Notes: generated from the letters alone by a model not told the origin. A stretch of DNA of 64,000 nucleotides from Alteribacter keqinensis (GCF_003710255.1 NZ_RHIB01000004.1:181475-245474), one strand, 5' to 3'. Counted from the stretch's first letter, positions 7,570 to 16,585 are shown. Translations and numbers: made by a program.

Positions 7570-8380
7570 CGGCCGGTCTGCGGAAGAAGAAGAACAAAGC
7601 ACCAGATGCGAGAAGAACAATCAGCATACCGGCTGCCATGTAGCTTGAGCTCTGGTCAGCTGTGCCACCCATACCTGTTGCAGGCATTTCAGAAGGCATA
7701 GCGTCGTGGGAAGGATCAGCCAGTATGATTGTGTCCAGTCCAGGTTCACCATCAGCAAAGCCTACAGCAAGAACTGTGTAAAGCATGTCGCCTTCAAGCT
7801 CTGTTCCAGGCAGTTCAAGAACAACATCTTCTGTTCCGGCTACACGTACGTCAAGGTCAGCAGTCATTGGCTCAACCTCTTCGTAACCTGTTACAGATGG
7901 GAACTCGGCGCCGGCGAACAATACGTCACCGCCGGCTGTTACGTCAACAGCAGGTGCATCAGGAGATAAGTGGCCTACGCGTACCCAGGCCATTCCTTCA
8001 GAAGAAGATGTTTCGTCTTCAATGACATGAAGGTCAAGGTTTTCTAAGGTATTGATTGCAGCAACTGTGTAAGCCTGCCCTGCAGCAACTTCCAGCGTCG
8101 CTTCGATTACAGGCTCATCATGTTCACCAGCAGGATATATGGCAACATCGTGCTCACCTGCAGGGAGCTCTAAGTAATCCGTAGCGTCTTTGAATGCAGC
8201 ACCTTCGACAGCAACATCACCGTTTACTGTAACATCAACAGCCGGTGCATCAGGGGAGGCGTGTACAATTCGTACCCAGGCATCGTCATCTCCATGATCA
8301 TCAGCAAGAGCTGTTACCGAAAAAATTGAAAAGACCATTACACCAGCCAGCATTGACGTCATTAAACGTTTTAACTTCAA
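7556..8380 (-). CDS. DUF4397 repeat surface protein with MPATG sorting signal
   Basis: A 274-residue exported protein: signal peptide (residues about 1-26, ending TALADD), two tandem DUF4397 domains (WVRIVHASPDAPAVDV and WVRVGHLSPDAPAVDV mark their starts), and a C-terminal sorting signal, MPATG at about 232-236, then a hydrophobic segment and FFFFRRP. MPATG is an LPXTG-like pentapeptide, so the protein should be anchored by the sortase whose gene overlaps its 3' end. The TTG at 8380 has GGAG eight bases upstream; a GTG at 8389 would overlap that site. The function of DUF4397 is not established; the acidic composition suits a high-salt exterior. Confidence 0.87.
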   Translation of the reverse strand: MKLKRLMTSMLAGVMVFSIFSVTALADDHGDDDAWVRIVHASPDAPAVDVTVNGDVAVEGAAFKDATDYLELPAGEHDVAIYPAGEHDEPVIEATLEVAAGQAYTVAAINTLENLDLHVIEDETSSSEGMAWVRVGHLSPDAPAVDVTAGGDVLFAGAEFPSVTGYEEVEPMTADLDVRVAGTEDVVLELPGTELEGDMLYTVLAVGFADGEPGLDTIILADPSHDAMPSEMPATGMGGTADQSSSYMAAGMLIVLLASGALFFFFRRPAVENQ

Positions 8381-8426
8381 AAGAACCACTCCTTCATTTT
8401 TGGTAGGATTATCTCCTGTTCATCAA

Positions 8427-8452
8427 GTACCCTAATTATAAATTAGTTAAAC
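8427..8452 (-). promoter_or_regulatory. Sigma-B-type promoter of the DUF4397-sortase operon
   Basis: Minus-strand GTTTAA (8452-8447), 14 bases, GGGTAC (8432-8427), one base from the B. subtilis sigma-B consensus GTTTAA-N13/14-GGGTAT and about 47 bases before the start codon. A full sigB operon lies at 54-59 kb. Confidence 0.65.
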
Positions 8453-8659
8453 ACTTATTGAACAAATATTATACATTAAATATAAAAGGTTTCTTTGATA
8501 TAGTCAAAAAATAACCTTCCGAGCGCTTAAAATATTCCTTTATAACTATAAAAATAGCAGAAGTCAGTAAAATAAATGTTAATTTCAATTTACAGAGGGA
8601 AATGCTTATACAGAGCGAATGTAGTTGTATAAACAGATGTACAAGGAGGAAGCGGAGGT

Positions 8660-8995
8660 ATGGAAATAACATTTGATGATTTTTTAAAAGTAGATATGAG
8701 AGTAGGAACGATAAAAGAGGCTGAACCGTTTCCTGAGGCAAGAACGCCCGCGATCAAGATGACAATAGATTTCGGAGAAGAGATCGGGCTGAAGAAATCG
8801 AGTGCCCAGATTACCAGACGTTACGAGCCAAAAGAGTTAGTGGGAAGGCAGATCGTAGCGGTGGTAAACTTCCCTCCGATGCGTGTAGCAGGGTTTAAAT
8901 CAGAAGTTCTTGTAATGGGCGGTGTACCCGGTGAGGGAGATGTAGTGTTACTTAACGTAGATGAAAAGATTCCTGAAGGAACGAAGGTAGGGTGA
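8660..8995 (+). CDS. csaA: CsaA, export-related chaperone with tRNA-binding fold
   Basis: A 111-residue single-domain protein of the CsaA family, homodimers with the OB fold of the tRNA-binding domain. B. subtilis CsaA binds unfolded precursors and SecA and is thought to aid protein export. Visible hallmarks are ITFDDFLKVDMRVGTI at the N terminus, IGLKKSSAQITRRY and PPMRVAGFKSEVLVMGG. Length is standard. AAGGAGG lies 11-12 bases before the ATG. The gene is apparently monocistronic, with a phased A-rich repeat after it. Confidence 0.93.
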   Translation: MEITFDDFLKVDMRVGTIKEAEPFPEARTPAIKMTIDFGEEIGLKKSSAQITRRYEPKELVGRQIVAVVNFPPMRVAGFKSEVLVMGGVPGEGDVVLLNVDEKIPEGTKVG

Positions 8996-9022
8996 CGGGG
9001 CTGTGGTGACTGACAGCAGGAA

Positions 9023-9105
9023 GTAAAAAATAAAAGCGCTATAATGAAAAATTAACAGTAAAAAGTGAAAAATAAGATATCGAAGTGAAAAATGAGAGGT
9101 TACTG
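9023..9105. repeat. A-rich 21-bp-phased repeat (GTGAAAAATAA core)
   Basis: Four units related to GTGAAAAATAA recur with steps of 21, 21 and 20 bases (TG/TA anchor at 9024, 9045, 9066, 9086), starting right after csaA. Part of the 314-base gene-free gap 8996-9309. Confidence 0.5.
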
Positions 9106-9149
9106 GATCAAAAAACCACAAAACCCGCACTGCCAAAAAAGGCGTGCGG

Positions 9150-9245
9150 GTAAGACTACGGCGGGAGTGGGCGCCAGGGTATGACCCCGGAGGGCGAAGC
9201 GTGAGGAGTCACCGGCACCCCTGCGGAAAGCGCAGGGTACGCAGG
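9150..9245. repeat. Degenerate dispersed repeat remnant
   Basis: A GC-rich stretch with GAGGAGTCACCGG, CCCCTGCGGAAAGCGC and a GCAGGTTTCATCTATA end. It resembles the segments at 38970-39015 (same CATCTATA end) and 52868-53060. No ORF is evident. Confidence 0.4.
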
Positions 9246-9309
9246 TTTCATCTATAATAACTGTGTTTATGTTTTTGTACCATTACAACAATCTAAACGA
9301 AAAGAGCGT

Positions 9310-10206
9310 TTACGAATGAGGAGATACCATTGTAAATGTGGCGGTATCCTGAAGTTCTTCTTCTACATACACATCCACTTCATAGTCACCGGCGGAAATA
9401 TCAGCATGACCTGTATCGAGAAGGGGAATGTTCACGGTACTCGAGCGGAAGAACGTTTCGGATCGTTCAAGAATCAGCTCCCGGCCACCTTCTCCATCCA
9501 CTTTGTACATTTCAATTTCAAGACCGCCCCGGCCGATTGGCTCCTTGTTTTCGTAAAACAGCATCAGACTTGAGCTGAAAAGGTAATATTCAGGGTCCTG
9601 CTCCATCTCCCATGGCGTGTCAGGTGCCCCGTATTCATCGAGATAGACAAAGGCCCCTTTAGGAAAACCCGGGGAGTACTCCCATTCTGCCGAGATGATA
9701 AACGGATAAAAAGCAAAGATCACAATCACCAGGGGGGCAACGATAGCGGAAATAATGCTCGCGCCGCTTTGTGAAAAAAGCGGCACCTGTGCACGGTCAG
9801 GTTTCTGGTTTCGTTTTGTCAAAACGCTATTTTTTATTTTTTTAGCATATAAAGCATTGCCGTATGCGCCTGAAAGAATGTGAAGAGCCGCAATCACAAA
9901 CAGGCAGCCGATCATACGCACGGAAGTGCCTTCTATGCCTGTTACATACTGGACATAAGGAATAAAGCTGTCCGCAAAGCTGTAGACAAGTAAAACGAGA
10001 AAATAAAGGCTTGCCCATCCGAACATTCTCCGGTATGAGAACCAGAACGGTGACAGAATAAAGGCTGCCCAGTTCCAACCGGCAAATCGTTCAGGAGCTT
10101 TAGACTGGCTCCATTTTTTTATATAATACGAATCATTTATTTGAACAGATTGTTTAATCTCTTTTTTTTCAGTGGTCATCATCTGCCCGAAACTTGTGTC
10201 ACTCAT
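9310..10206 (-). CDS. DUF2628-type membrane protein of unknown function
   Basis: A 298-residue protein starting at the ATG at 10206 (AAAGGGG eight bases upstream). The segment FAGWNWAAFILSPFWFSYRRMF marks DUF2628-like small membrane proteins. Three or four hydrophobic segments follow (about residues 50-75, 90-110, 150-175). The rest, about 120 residues from AEWEYSPGFPKGAF, looks like an extracellular beta-rich domain ending in YEVDVYVEEELQDTATFTMV. No catalytic motif is evident. It stands alone, convergent with csaA. The DUF2628 assignment is from memory of the motif. Confidence 0.65.
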   Translation of the reverse strand: MSDTSFGQMMTTEKKEIKQSVQINDSYYIKKWSQSKAPERFAGWNWAAFILSPFWFSYRRMFGWASLYFLVLLVYSFADSFIPYVQYVTGIEGTSVRMIGCLFVIAALHILSGAYGNALYAKKIKNSVLTKRNQKPDRAQVPLFSQSGASIISAIVAPLVIVIFAFYPFIISAEWEYSPGFPKGAFVYLDEYGAPDTPWEMEQDPEYYLFSSSLMLFYENKEPIGRGGLEIEMYKVDGEGGRELILERSETFFRSSTVNIPLLDTGHADISAGDYEVDVYVEEELQDTATFTMVSPHS

Positions 10207-10283
10207 GATCCTGCCCCTTTCATAATCCACATTATTTTACCACGATCCTTTTAAAAATCACATGGATTGTCCTTAAATCATAC

Positions 10284-10312
10284 TTGCTATTATAAAAGAA
10301 TTTATGTATGAT
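10284..10312 (+). promoter_or_regulatory. Promoter of the argS T-box leader
   Basis: TTGCTA (10284-10289), a 17-base spacer and TATGAT (10307-10312), placing the transcript start near 10319. Confidence 0.7.
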
Positions 10313-10318
10313 ACAAAA

Positions 10319-10545
10319 AATGGTATAAATGATATTCGGTGATGAAGAGAGTAGCAAAAAAGAAGCCCAAAGCGAGCCGGTGGCGGTGGAAGACCGGCGG
10401 AACCTTCTTTGCGAACCGCACTTCGGAGAAAATGGTATACATTCGGGAGAACCCCGTTATCAAGTTGAGTGGTTTAAAAACAATCAGAGTGGTACCGCGG
10501 GAATCGTCTCGTCTCTATTTACAAATAGAGGCGGGACTTTTTTTG
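10319..10545 (+). ncRNA. T-box riboswitch, arginine type
   Basis: The diagnostic T-box sequence AGAGTGGTACCGCGG is at 10486-10500. It is followed by a terminator with arms 10506-10520 and 10523-10537 and a T7 run; the T-box would form the competing antiterminator when uncharged tRNA binds. Stem I lies at about 10340-10440, with AGTA near its 5' side. In GAACCGCA the probable specifier codon is CGC (10417-10419), an arginine codon, which agrees with argS downstream. The codon choice is inference from the position of GAA before it. Confidence 0.9.
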
Positions 10546-10576
10546 TTTGCGTTGCTTTGAAAAAGAATTGAAATTC

Positions 10577-10703
10577 AGCTTCGTTGAACGGAATACACTC
10601 CCTTTCCGCGGATTCGCGCCGAGCCTCCTCAGGGCTTTGCCCCTGTGGGGTCTCGTCAGTCTCGCACTTCCACTGGAGTCTGGCGTATTCCGTTCAACGA
10701 AGC
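10577..10703. repeat. Dispersed 127-bp repeat with terminal inverted ends (copy 1)
   Basis: Ends are GCTTCGTTGAACGGAATAC and its exact reverse complement GTATTCCGTTCAACGAAGC. The interior is GC-rich (CTCCCTTTCCGCGGATTCG, GGGGTCTCGTC). Related copies lie at 26257, 38781 and (half copy) 59276. This one sits between the T-box terminator and the argS start codon. Confidence 0.8.
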
Positions 10704-10848
10704 ACGAGGCGCTGAAAAAATCAGTCGAACTGGGCAATTCAGCCGAAAAAATCAGCACACTCTGTTGAAAGAGAGACCAAATGAGTGGAAATTAACCATT
10801 CGTCTAAGTCGGGCAGAGAAAGCTGCGTTCGTTTAAAAGGAGGAAAAG

Positions 10849-12534
10849 ATGATGAACATGAAGGACATTTTCACAAAAGCACTGGAAGAGCCGTTGAAAA
10901 ACGAACTCTCAGAACCCCAGATTGCCAGTCTTATTGAACACCCTAAACATGAAGCTCACGGAGACCTGGCATTCCCCTGCTTCCAGCTGGCTAAAAGCAT
11001 GAAGAAGCCGCCGCATATGATTGCACAGGAACTGTCAGAAGTCGTTGCTTCACAAGAAATTGAGAAAGCAGTGGCAGCGGGACCTTATGTGAACGTCTTT
11101 TTCAAACGAAGAAAAATCAGTGCAGGAATTTTAGAAGAGATTTTAAGAAAAGGAGCTGAGTATGGCTCAAATACCACGGGGGAAAAGGGAAATACCGTAT
11201 TTGATTTTTCCTCGCCCAATATTGCGAAGCCTTTCTCGATGGGACATCTCAGGTCTACAATTATCGGGCAGGCACTTGCCAATATTGCTGAAAAAAATGG
11301 ATTTAACTGCGTCCGTATTAATCACCTGGGTGACTGGGGAACACAGTTCGGGAAGCTCATGTGTGCCTATACACGATGGGGGGCGGAAGATGATGTGAGA
11401 AAGTGCCCAATTCCAACGTTGATGAAATACTACGTGGACTTTCATGAAAAAGCAGAGAATGATCCTTCCCTTTTGGAAGAGGGAAGAGCGTGGTTTAAAA
11501 AACTGGAGCTGGGCGATGGCGAAGCGACAAAGCTTTGGAAATGGTTCCGGGACGAGTCATTAAAAGAGTTTGAGCGGGTTTACGATCTCCTCGGTATCAG
11601 GTTTGATCATGTGCAGGGAGAGTCGTTTTATAACGACAAAATGACACCTGTAGTGGCAGAACTCACAGAAAAAGGACTTTTAACAAAATCTGAAGGGGCT
11701 TATGTCGTTGAAACCGGCCCTGGTAAGCCGCCCTGCCTAATCACAAAAACAGATGGTACGACCCTCTATGCCACAAGAGACCTGGCCGCAGCTGTTTATC
11801 GAAAGACAACTTTTGATTTCGCCAAAAGTGTTTATGTCGTAGGGGCGGAGCAGCAGCTTCATTTTGACCAGATTAAAAACGTTCTCCGTAAGATGGGACG
11901 TGAGTGGGAGAAGGACATGGTGCACGTTCCTTTTGGACTTATCTTAAAGGACGGGAAAAAAATGAGTACCCGTAAAGGGAAAATCATTTTGCTTGAAGAT
12001 GTATTAAAAGATGCCATCAGTCAGGCAGAAGAAAATATTGCATTAAAAAATCCAGCTCTCGAAAACAAGGCGGCCACGGCCAGGGAAGTGGGTGTCGGGG
12101 CTGTGGTGTTCCATGATCTGAAGAACGAGAGAATGAACTCTGTGGAATTCAGCCTTGAACAGATGCTGACGTTTGAAGGGGAGACAGGGCCTTATGTTCA
12201 GTATACGAATGTCAGAGCCCGGAGCATTTTAACGAAAGCCCGGGCTGAAGGGACACCGCAGGAAGGCCTTGAGGATGATGCGTCGTGGGCGGTTGTAAAA
12301 GAGCTCCATGAATTTCCCGATGTGGTCAGAAGAGCCTGGCAGACTTACGAACCTTCTGTAATCGCAAGGTATCTTCTTTCTCTCGCGTCAGCTTTTAATA
12401 AATACTACGGGAAGGTAAAGATTCTCGAAAATGATGACTGCCTGGGAGATCGTCTTTCTGTCGTAGCATCCGTTAGCATTGTATTACAGGAAGGACTGAG
12501 ACTTTTAGGGATCAAGGCTCCCCGTCAAATGTGA
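10849..12534 (+). CDS. argS: Arginyl-tRNA synthetase
   Basis: A 561-residue class I aminoacyl-tRNA synthetase that attaches arginine to tRNA-Arg. An N-terminal additional domain is followed by FSSPNIAKPFSMGHLRST with the HIGH-equivalent, WGTQFGK, the KMSTRKG form of the KMSKS loop (about residue 370), and the all-helical anticodon domain (VQYTNVRARSIL onward). Length is normal. AAAGGAGG is five bases before the first ATG; a second ATG follows at once. Expression is controlled by the arginine T-box upstream, though 300 bases including a repeat element separate the two. A terminator follows directly. Confidence 0.96.
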   Translation: MMNMKDIFTKALEEPLKNELSEPQIASLIEHPKHEAHGDLAFPCFQLAKSMKKPPHMIAQELSEVVASQEIEKAVAAGPYVNVFFKRRKISAGILEEILRKGAEYGSNTTGEKGNTVFDFSSPNIAKPFSMGHLRSTIIGQALANIAEKNGFNCVRINHLGDWGTQFGKLMCAYTRWGAEDDVRKCPIPTLMKYYVDFHEKAENDPSLLEEGRAWFKKLELGDGEATKLWKWFRDESLKEFERVYDLLGIRFDHVQGESFYNDKMTPVVAELTEKGLLTKSEGAYVVETGPGKPPCLITKTDGTTLYATRDLAAAVYRKTTFDFAKSVYVVGAEQQLHFDQIKNVLRKMGREWEKDMVHVPFGLILKDGKKMSTRKGKIILLEDVLKDAISQAEENIALKNPALENKAATAREVGVGAVVFHDLKNERMNSVEFSLEQMLTFEGETGPYVQYTNVRARSILTKARAEGTPQEGLEDDASWAVVKELHEFPDVVRRAWQTYEPSVIARYLLSLASAFNKYYGKVKILENDDCLGDRLSVVASVSIVLQEGLRLLGIKAPRQM

Positions 12535-12535
12535 A

Positions 12536-12565
12536 GGTACTGAAAAGGCCGGCCTTTACCTTTTT
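12536..12565 (+). terminator. argS terminator
   Basis: AAAGGCCGGCCTTT core (12544-12557) with outer GGTA/TACC pairs and TTTTT. Confidence 0.75.
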
Positions 12566-12578
12566 CCAGTCTCTTCTA

Positions 12579-12664
12579 AGCAATGAGCGTAACGGTTGCA
12601 CTTTTAAAAGCCTGTTACGAGTGGGTTTTTCGTAACAGGCGCGCAACCGATTGGAGCCATTGCT
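12579..12664. other. Triple nested inverted repeat
   Basis: Three concentric arm pairs: AGCAATG/CATTGCT (12579, 12658), CGGTTGC/GCAACCG (12593, 12643) and GCCTGTTACGA/CGTAACAGGC (12610, 12631). The order is exactly symmetric over 86 bases, so an extended hairpin with internal loops is possible in either strand. It lies between the argS terminator and the next gene. Function unknown. Confidence 0.75.
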
Positions 12665-12752
12665 ACTCAAATGTAGCAGGATTGTGAACGAGCTTGATTA
12701 TTTCTTCTCTTTTTCTTACACTAAAGGCATTGTACTGCAGGAGGTAGTAGAG

Positions 12753-13772
12753 ATGAGAAAATCAATATGGCTGAGCGCCTTGGGCGGTATTCTTCTGGTC
12801 AGTGCCTGTCAGGCGGAAGACCAGGAAGAACAGACCGCAGAGCCTGATGAGTCTGTGGAGGAAGCAGAACAAAGTGACGAACAAACCGTTGATCTCAGCG
12901 GAGATGATGACTTTTTTATACAGAACGATGAACTGGAAATCACCCATATCCACGGCCTTGGATATGCGGGAAACGAAGGCATTCTTTATGTGGCTACCCA
13001 CCACGGACTGGCTTTGTATGATGATGGAAGCTGGTACGAAACGTCTGAAGAACGTAATGATTACATGGGATTCAGCGCAGTTGAGGATGGTTTTTACACC
13101 AGTGGCCATCCGGGAGAAGCGTCTTCCTTTGAAGTGGATCCGATCGGACTTGTAAAAAGTAACGACGGGGGCAAAACACTGGAAACGCTTGATCTCCTCG
13201 GTATGACGGATTTTCACGTAAAGGGAACCGGATACTATTCCAATGCGATTTATGTCTATAATCCAAAAGCCAACGAACGCTTGGAGGAAACCGGGTTCTA
13301 CCGTACGCTGGACGATGCGGAGACGTGGGAAAAAAGAGAAGGGGAAGGACTTCCTGAAGCGTCATACGACCAGGGAGGCTACCCTAACTTTGCTATCGCA
13401 GTTCATCCGTCGGACGAAGATACGTTAGCGGTAGGAACGTCAGAAGGGCTTTTCTTATCGAACGATTCAGGTGGCACTTTTGAGCGTACAGGGCTCGGAA
13501 ATCCTGTTATTGCAGCTGCCTATTATGAAGACGATGTATATGCAGGCATTTGGGACGGGGAAATACAGCTTGTCCGGTATGATGGAGAAGAAACGACGGT
13601 GTTAAAACGTCCCGATCTTCAGGAACAGGATGCCATTCAGTATATTGCGGTGAATCCTCAGGATGACAGCGAAATCGTATTCACCACTTTCCATGGAGAA
13701 GGCTACCTGAGTGAAGACGGCGGCGATTCATGGGAAAAAATCATTGACGCAGGGCAGGTTGTTTCAAAATAA
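12753..13772 (+). CDS. BNR/Asp-box-like beta-propeller lipoprotein (F510_1955-type)
   Basis: A 339-residue lipoprotein: signal peptide with lipobox (ILLVSAC), an acidic linker, then a repeat-rich domain with Asp-box-like turns (KSNDGGKTLETL, LSNDSGGTFERT, LSEDGGDSWEKI), the pattern of sialidase-like and photosystem-stability-like beta propellers. The ATG at 12753 has GGAGGT upstream and gives the signal peptide; a longer frame from 12651 does not. NCBI names similar proteins F510_1955 family glycosylhydrolase, but no sugar-cleaving activity can be shown here. Its neighbour is copA, so a link to metal handling at the cell surface is possible. A terminator separates the two. Confidence 0.72.
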   Translation: MRKSIWLSALGGILLVSACQAEDQEEQTAEPDESVEEAEQSDEQTVDLSGDDDFFIQNDELEITHIHGLGYAGNEGILYVATHHGLALYDDGSWYETSEERNDYMGFSAVEDGFYTSGHPGEASSFEVDPIGLVKSNDGGKTLETLDLLGMTDFHVKGTGYYSNAIYVYNPKANERLEETGFYRTLDDAETWEKREGEGLPEASYDQGGYPNFAIAVHPSDEDTLAVGTSEGLFLSNDSGGTFERTGLGNPVIAAAYYEDDVYAGIWDGEIQLVRYDGEETTVLKRPDLQEQDAIQYIAVNPQDDSEIVFTTFHGEGYLSEDGGDSWEKIIDAGQVVSK

Positions 13773-13784
13773 CAGTAATTTTTA

Positions 13785-13819
13785 CAGGCTGGTTCTTTTA
13801 AGGATCAGCCTGTTTTTTT
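13785..13819 (+). terminator. Terminator of the propeller lipoprotein gene
   Basis: CAGGCTGGTTC and the GATCAGCCTG arm around CTTTTAAG, followed by TTTTTTT. Confidence 0.85.
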
Positions 13820-13834
13820 GTTGAGCTCATTTAC

Positions 13835-13863
13835 TTGCGGTATATACCCCCATGAGGTATATT
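13835..13863 (+). promoter_or_regulatory. copA promoter with CsoR-like operator in the spacer
   Basis: TTGCGG (13835-13840), a 17-base spacer and TATATT (13858-13863). The inverted repeat TATATACCCCCATGAGGTATAT fills the spacer and -10 box. It resembles CsoR operators (TACCC...GGGTA type), suggesting repression relieved by Cu+. No csoR gene is in the window. Confidence 0.6.
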
Positions 13864-13907
13864 GGTGTAAGAAAGCAAACTTGAATAATGACGGGAGGTA
13901 CTTTGCC

Positions 13908-16157
13908 GTGGCAAAAGTACGCTTTGGAATAGAAGGGATGCATTGTGCATCGTGTGTAAACCGGGTGGAAAAGAAAATATCCCGTGTAGACGGTGTGGAA
14001 GCTGTTAATGTGAACCTGGCAACCCACCAGGCTCAGGTCACTGGTGATATTACAGATGAGCGGATCAGTGAAATCATTTCATCTGTTGAAAAAATCGGTT
14101 TTGGAGCAAAGCCGCTGACGGATGAAAAAGAAGAAGATTTGTCCAAAAAACAAGAGGCGGAGTCGAAGAAACTAATACGTGACTTTTCGTTTGCAGCAGT
14201 GGCTACAGTTATTGTCCTGATCGGGAGTATTCCTCATATGATGCATACGTGGGGATCGTGGGTGCCGGGATGGATGTCCAATCCGTTCTTCCTCCTTATA
14301 CTCACCACTTATGTACAGCTCGTACCGGGCTGGCGTTTTTACAAAAACAGCTACAAAGTTCTCCGGAGTAAATCAGCGGATATGAATGTACTAGTGGCAA
14401 TGGGTACCACATCTGCCTGGGCGTATTCAGCAGCGATGACGCTCTTTCCCGGTTTTCTGACGAATGCCGGTTTTCCCTACCAGCTGTACTATGATGTGAC
14501 GACGGTCATTACTACACTTATCCTTTTAGGCCGGTATTTTGAGGCGAAAGCCAAAGGGCAGACATCCACTGCAATTAAGAAGCTCATGAACCTTCAGGCG
14601 AAAACGGCACGGGTTATCAGGTCCGGACAGGAATTGGAGCTTCCAGTGAAAGAGGTGCGTGTGGGTGATCACATTCTCGTTCGTCCGGGTGAGAGAATAC
14701 CCGTAGACGGTACGGTAATCGACGGATCGTCCACTGTGGATGAGTCCATGCTCACCGGTGAATCGATACCGGTTTCAAAAAAAGAAAACGATCCGGTAAT
14801 TGGAGCGACGATTAATAAGTCAGGGTCGTTTACATTCGAAGCCTCCAAGGTAGGCAAGGACACCACGTTAGCGGGGATTATCCGGATGGTAAACGACGCC
14901 CAGGGGTCCAAAGCGCCAATTCAGCGAATGGTTGATGTGATATCGGCTTATTTTGTCCCTGCTGTTGTCGGTCTTGCGTCACTGAGCTTTCTCATCTGGC
15001 TCGTATTCGGTCCTGACCCATCCTTTATTTTTGCCCTTACCACCTTTATTGCCATTCTGATCATTGCCTGTCCTTGTGCCCTCGGGCTGGCGACACCTAC
15101 GGCAATTATGGTGGGGACTGAAAAAGGAGCAGAAAACGGTGTGTTAATTAAGGATGCCTCAAGTCTTGAACAGGCTCATAAAATTGACACGATTCTTCTC
15201 GATAAAACAGGAACAATTACGCAAGGGCGTCCGGCTTTGACGGATCTTGTCTCTTTGAAGGGGTGGACAAATGAAACGCTTCTTCAAATGGTAGCTTCAA
15301 TAGAGATGGCATCAGAGCATCCTCTAGGTGAAGCGATTGTACGTGCTGCAAAAGAGCAGCGTCTCTCTTTATCCAAGCCTGGATCATTCGAAGCGATTTC
15401 TGGTCATGGTATTGAGGCTGACTGGGAAGGTAAGCGTGTTTTTATTGGAAACGCGCGTCTTATGGAAAGGGAAGGTATCTCCACGGATGAGCTGAATCAA
15501 TCCGCACACAAACTTGCTGAAGAAGGTAAAACACCGATGTTCATTGCATCAGAGGGAACCCTGTCCGGCATGGTGGCGGTTTCGGATCCGTTAAAAGAGG
15601 ATGCAAAAAGCGCTGTGAGTATGCTGAAGGGTATGGGAATCGAAGTGGTTATGCTAACAGGGGATAACAAGCGTACCGCTGCTGCGATTGCGAAAGAAGC
15701 AGGAATTGACCGGTTTGAAGCTGAGGTCCTTCCTGAAGATAAAGCATCGTACGTGAAGAAGCTTCAGGCAGAAGGGAAAAAAGTGGCCATGGTCGGGGAC
15801 GGAATAAATGATGCCCCGGCGCTCGCCCAGGCTGACATTAGCATTGCCATCGGTACCGGGACGGATGTCGCTATGGAAACTGCTAATATTACGCTCATGC
15901 GCGGCGATGTAATGAGCATTGTCACTGCCGTGCGTCTGTCTAAGTCCACGATGCGGATGATCTGGCAGAATCTTGGCTGGGCTTTCGGGTACAACATTGT
16001 TTTAATTCCTGTTGCAGCAGGACTTTTATATCCATTCTTCGGATTGCTGTTAAATCCGATGCTCGCAGGTGCTGCCATGGCGTTCAGTTCTGTATCGGTC
16101 GTACTTAATACCCTTCGTCTGAAGAAATTTAAAACTGTTGTTCCGGCCTCATCCTGA
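13908..16157 (+). CDS. copA: Copper-exporting P1B-type ATPase
   Basis: A 749-residue P-type ATPase that pumps Cu+ out of the cytoplasm. One N-terminal heavy-metal domain has GMHCASC (Cys13, Cys16). Then come membrane helices, the TGES actuator motif, the transmembrane metal site CPC in IACPCALGL, the phosphorylated aspartate in DKTGT, the SEHPLGEA motif, and [11 protein letters not shown] with downstream YN and MxxSS-like motifs ([19 protein letters not shown]) is the copper subtype. The GTG at 13908 follows GGGAGGT; a longer frame from 13818 would include the promoter. B. subtilis CopA has two metal domains, so this is a shorter variant. No copZ is adjacent. Confidence 0.94.
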   Translation: MAKVRFGIEGMHCASCVNRVEKKISRVDGVEAVNVNLATHQAQVTGDITDERISEIISSVEKIGFGAKPLTDEKEEDLSKKQEAESKKLIRDFSFAAVATVIVLIGSIPHMMHTWGSWVPGWMSNPFFLLILTTYVQLVPGWRFYKNSYKVLRSKSADMNVLVAMGTTSAWAYSAAMTLFPGFLTNAGFPYQLYYDVTTVITTLILLGRYFEAKAKGQTSTAIKKLMNLQAKTARVIRSGQELELPVKEVRVGDHILVRPGERIPVDGTVIDGSSTVDESMLTGESIPVSKKENDPVIGATINKSGSFTFEASKVGKDTTLAGIIRMVNDAQGSKAPIQRMVDVISAYFVPAVVGLASLSFLIWLVFGPDPSFIFALTTFIAILIIACPCALGLATPTAIMVGTEKGAENGVLIKDASSLEQAHKIDTILLDKTGTITQGRPALTDLVSLKGWTNETLLQMVASIEMASEHPLGEAIVRAAKEQRLSLSKPGSFEAISGHGIEADWEGKRVFIGNARLMEREGISTDELNQSAHKLAEEGKTPMFIASEGTLSGMVAVSDPLKEDAKSAVSMLKGMGIEVVMLTGDNKRTAAAIAKEAGIDRFEAEVLPEDKASYVKKLQAEGKKVAMVGDGINDAPALAQADISIAIGTGTDVAMETANITLMRGDVMSIVTAVRLSKSTMRMIWQNLGWAFGYNIVLIPVAAGLLYPFFGLLLNPMLAGAAMAFSSVSVVLNTLRLKKFKTVVPASS

Positions 16158-16237
16158 GTCCGGAAAGGTCGTCCATTGTCGCTGTCTATGTTTAATATCG
16201 TTCATAAGGGAAAAAGAGACATAAGGAGGCATCCTGT

Positions 16238-16585
16238 ATGGGAACAGATTCTTGTGTACAGTCATCTCAAGAATGGATTGATACAAACCTGACATGTAAA
16301 ATGAACAAGGCCTATGCCGTTACAATACCGAAAAAACTGCGGGAAAAGCTCGGACTCGAACCCATGAGCCCAGTTATTCTCGTTGTTGATAACCAAAGCA
16401 TCCTCCTATCGACCAAAAGTATAGACGAATCACTCGACATTCAAAGTCATATCAACGATAACGGCTCATTCTACATGCCAAAAGAAATCCGGGACCAGCT
16501 TATACTTGCTCCCGGTACCACCTTCCGCATCCGCGTGGGGTCTGACCCCGCACAATTTTGTGAACTTTTGCTCGAAAAAGTTTAG
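16238..16585 (+). CDS. Protein with two AbrB/MazE-like DNA-binding domains
   Basis: A 115-residue protein. Residues about 20-58 (MNKAYAVTIPKKLREKLGLEPMSPVILVV) match the swapped-hairpin AbrB fold. Residues about 70-112 (NGSFYMPKEIRDQLILAPGTTFRI) appear to be a second, more diverged copy. AbrB-type proteins are normally one domain that dimerises, so this may be a fused dimer. It carries AAGGAGG before its ATG and follows copA by 80 bases without an obvious terminator, so it could be co-transcribed. It may be a metal-linked regulator or an antitoxin-like orphan; no toxin is adjacent. Confidence 0.6.
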   Translation: MGTDSCVQSSQEWIDTNLTCKMNKAYAVTIPKKLREKLGLEPMSPVILVVDNQSILLSTKSIDESLDIQSHINDNGSFYMPKEIRDQLILAPGTTFRIRVGSDPAQFCELLLEKV

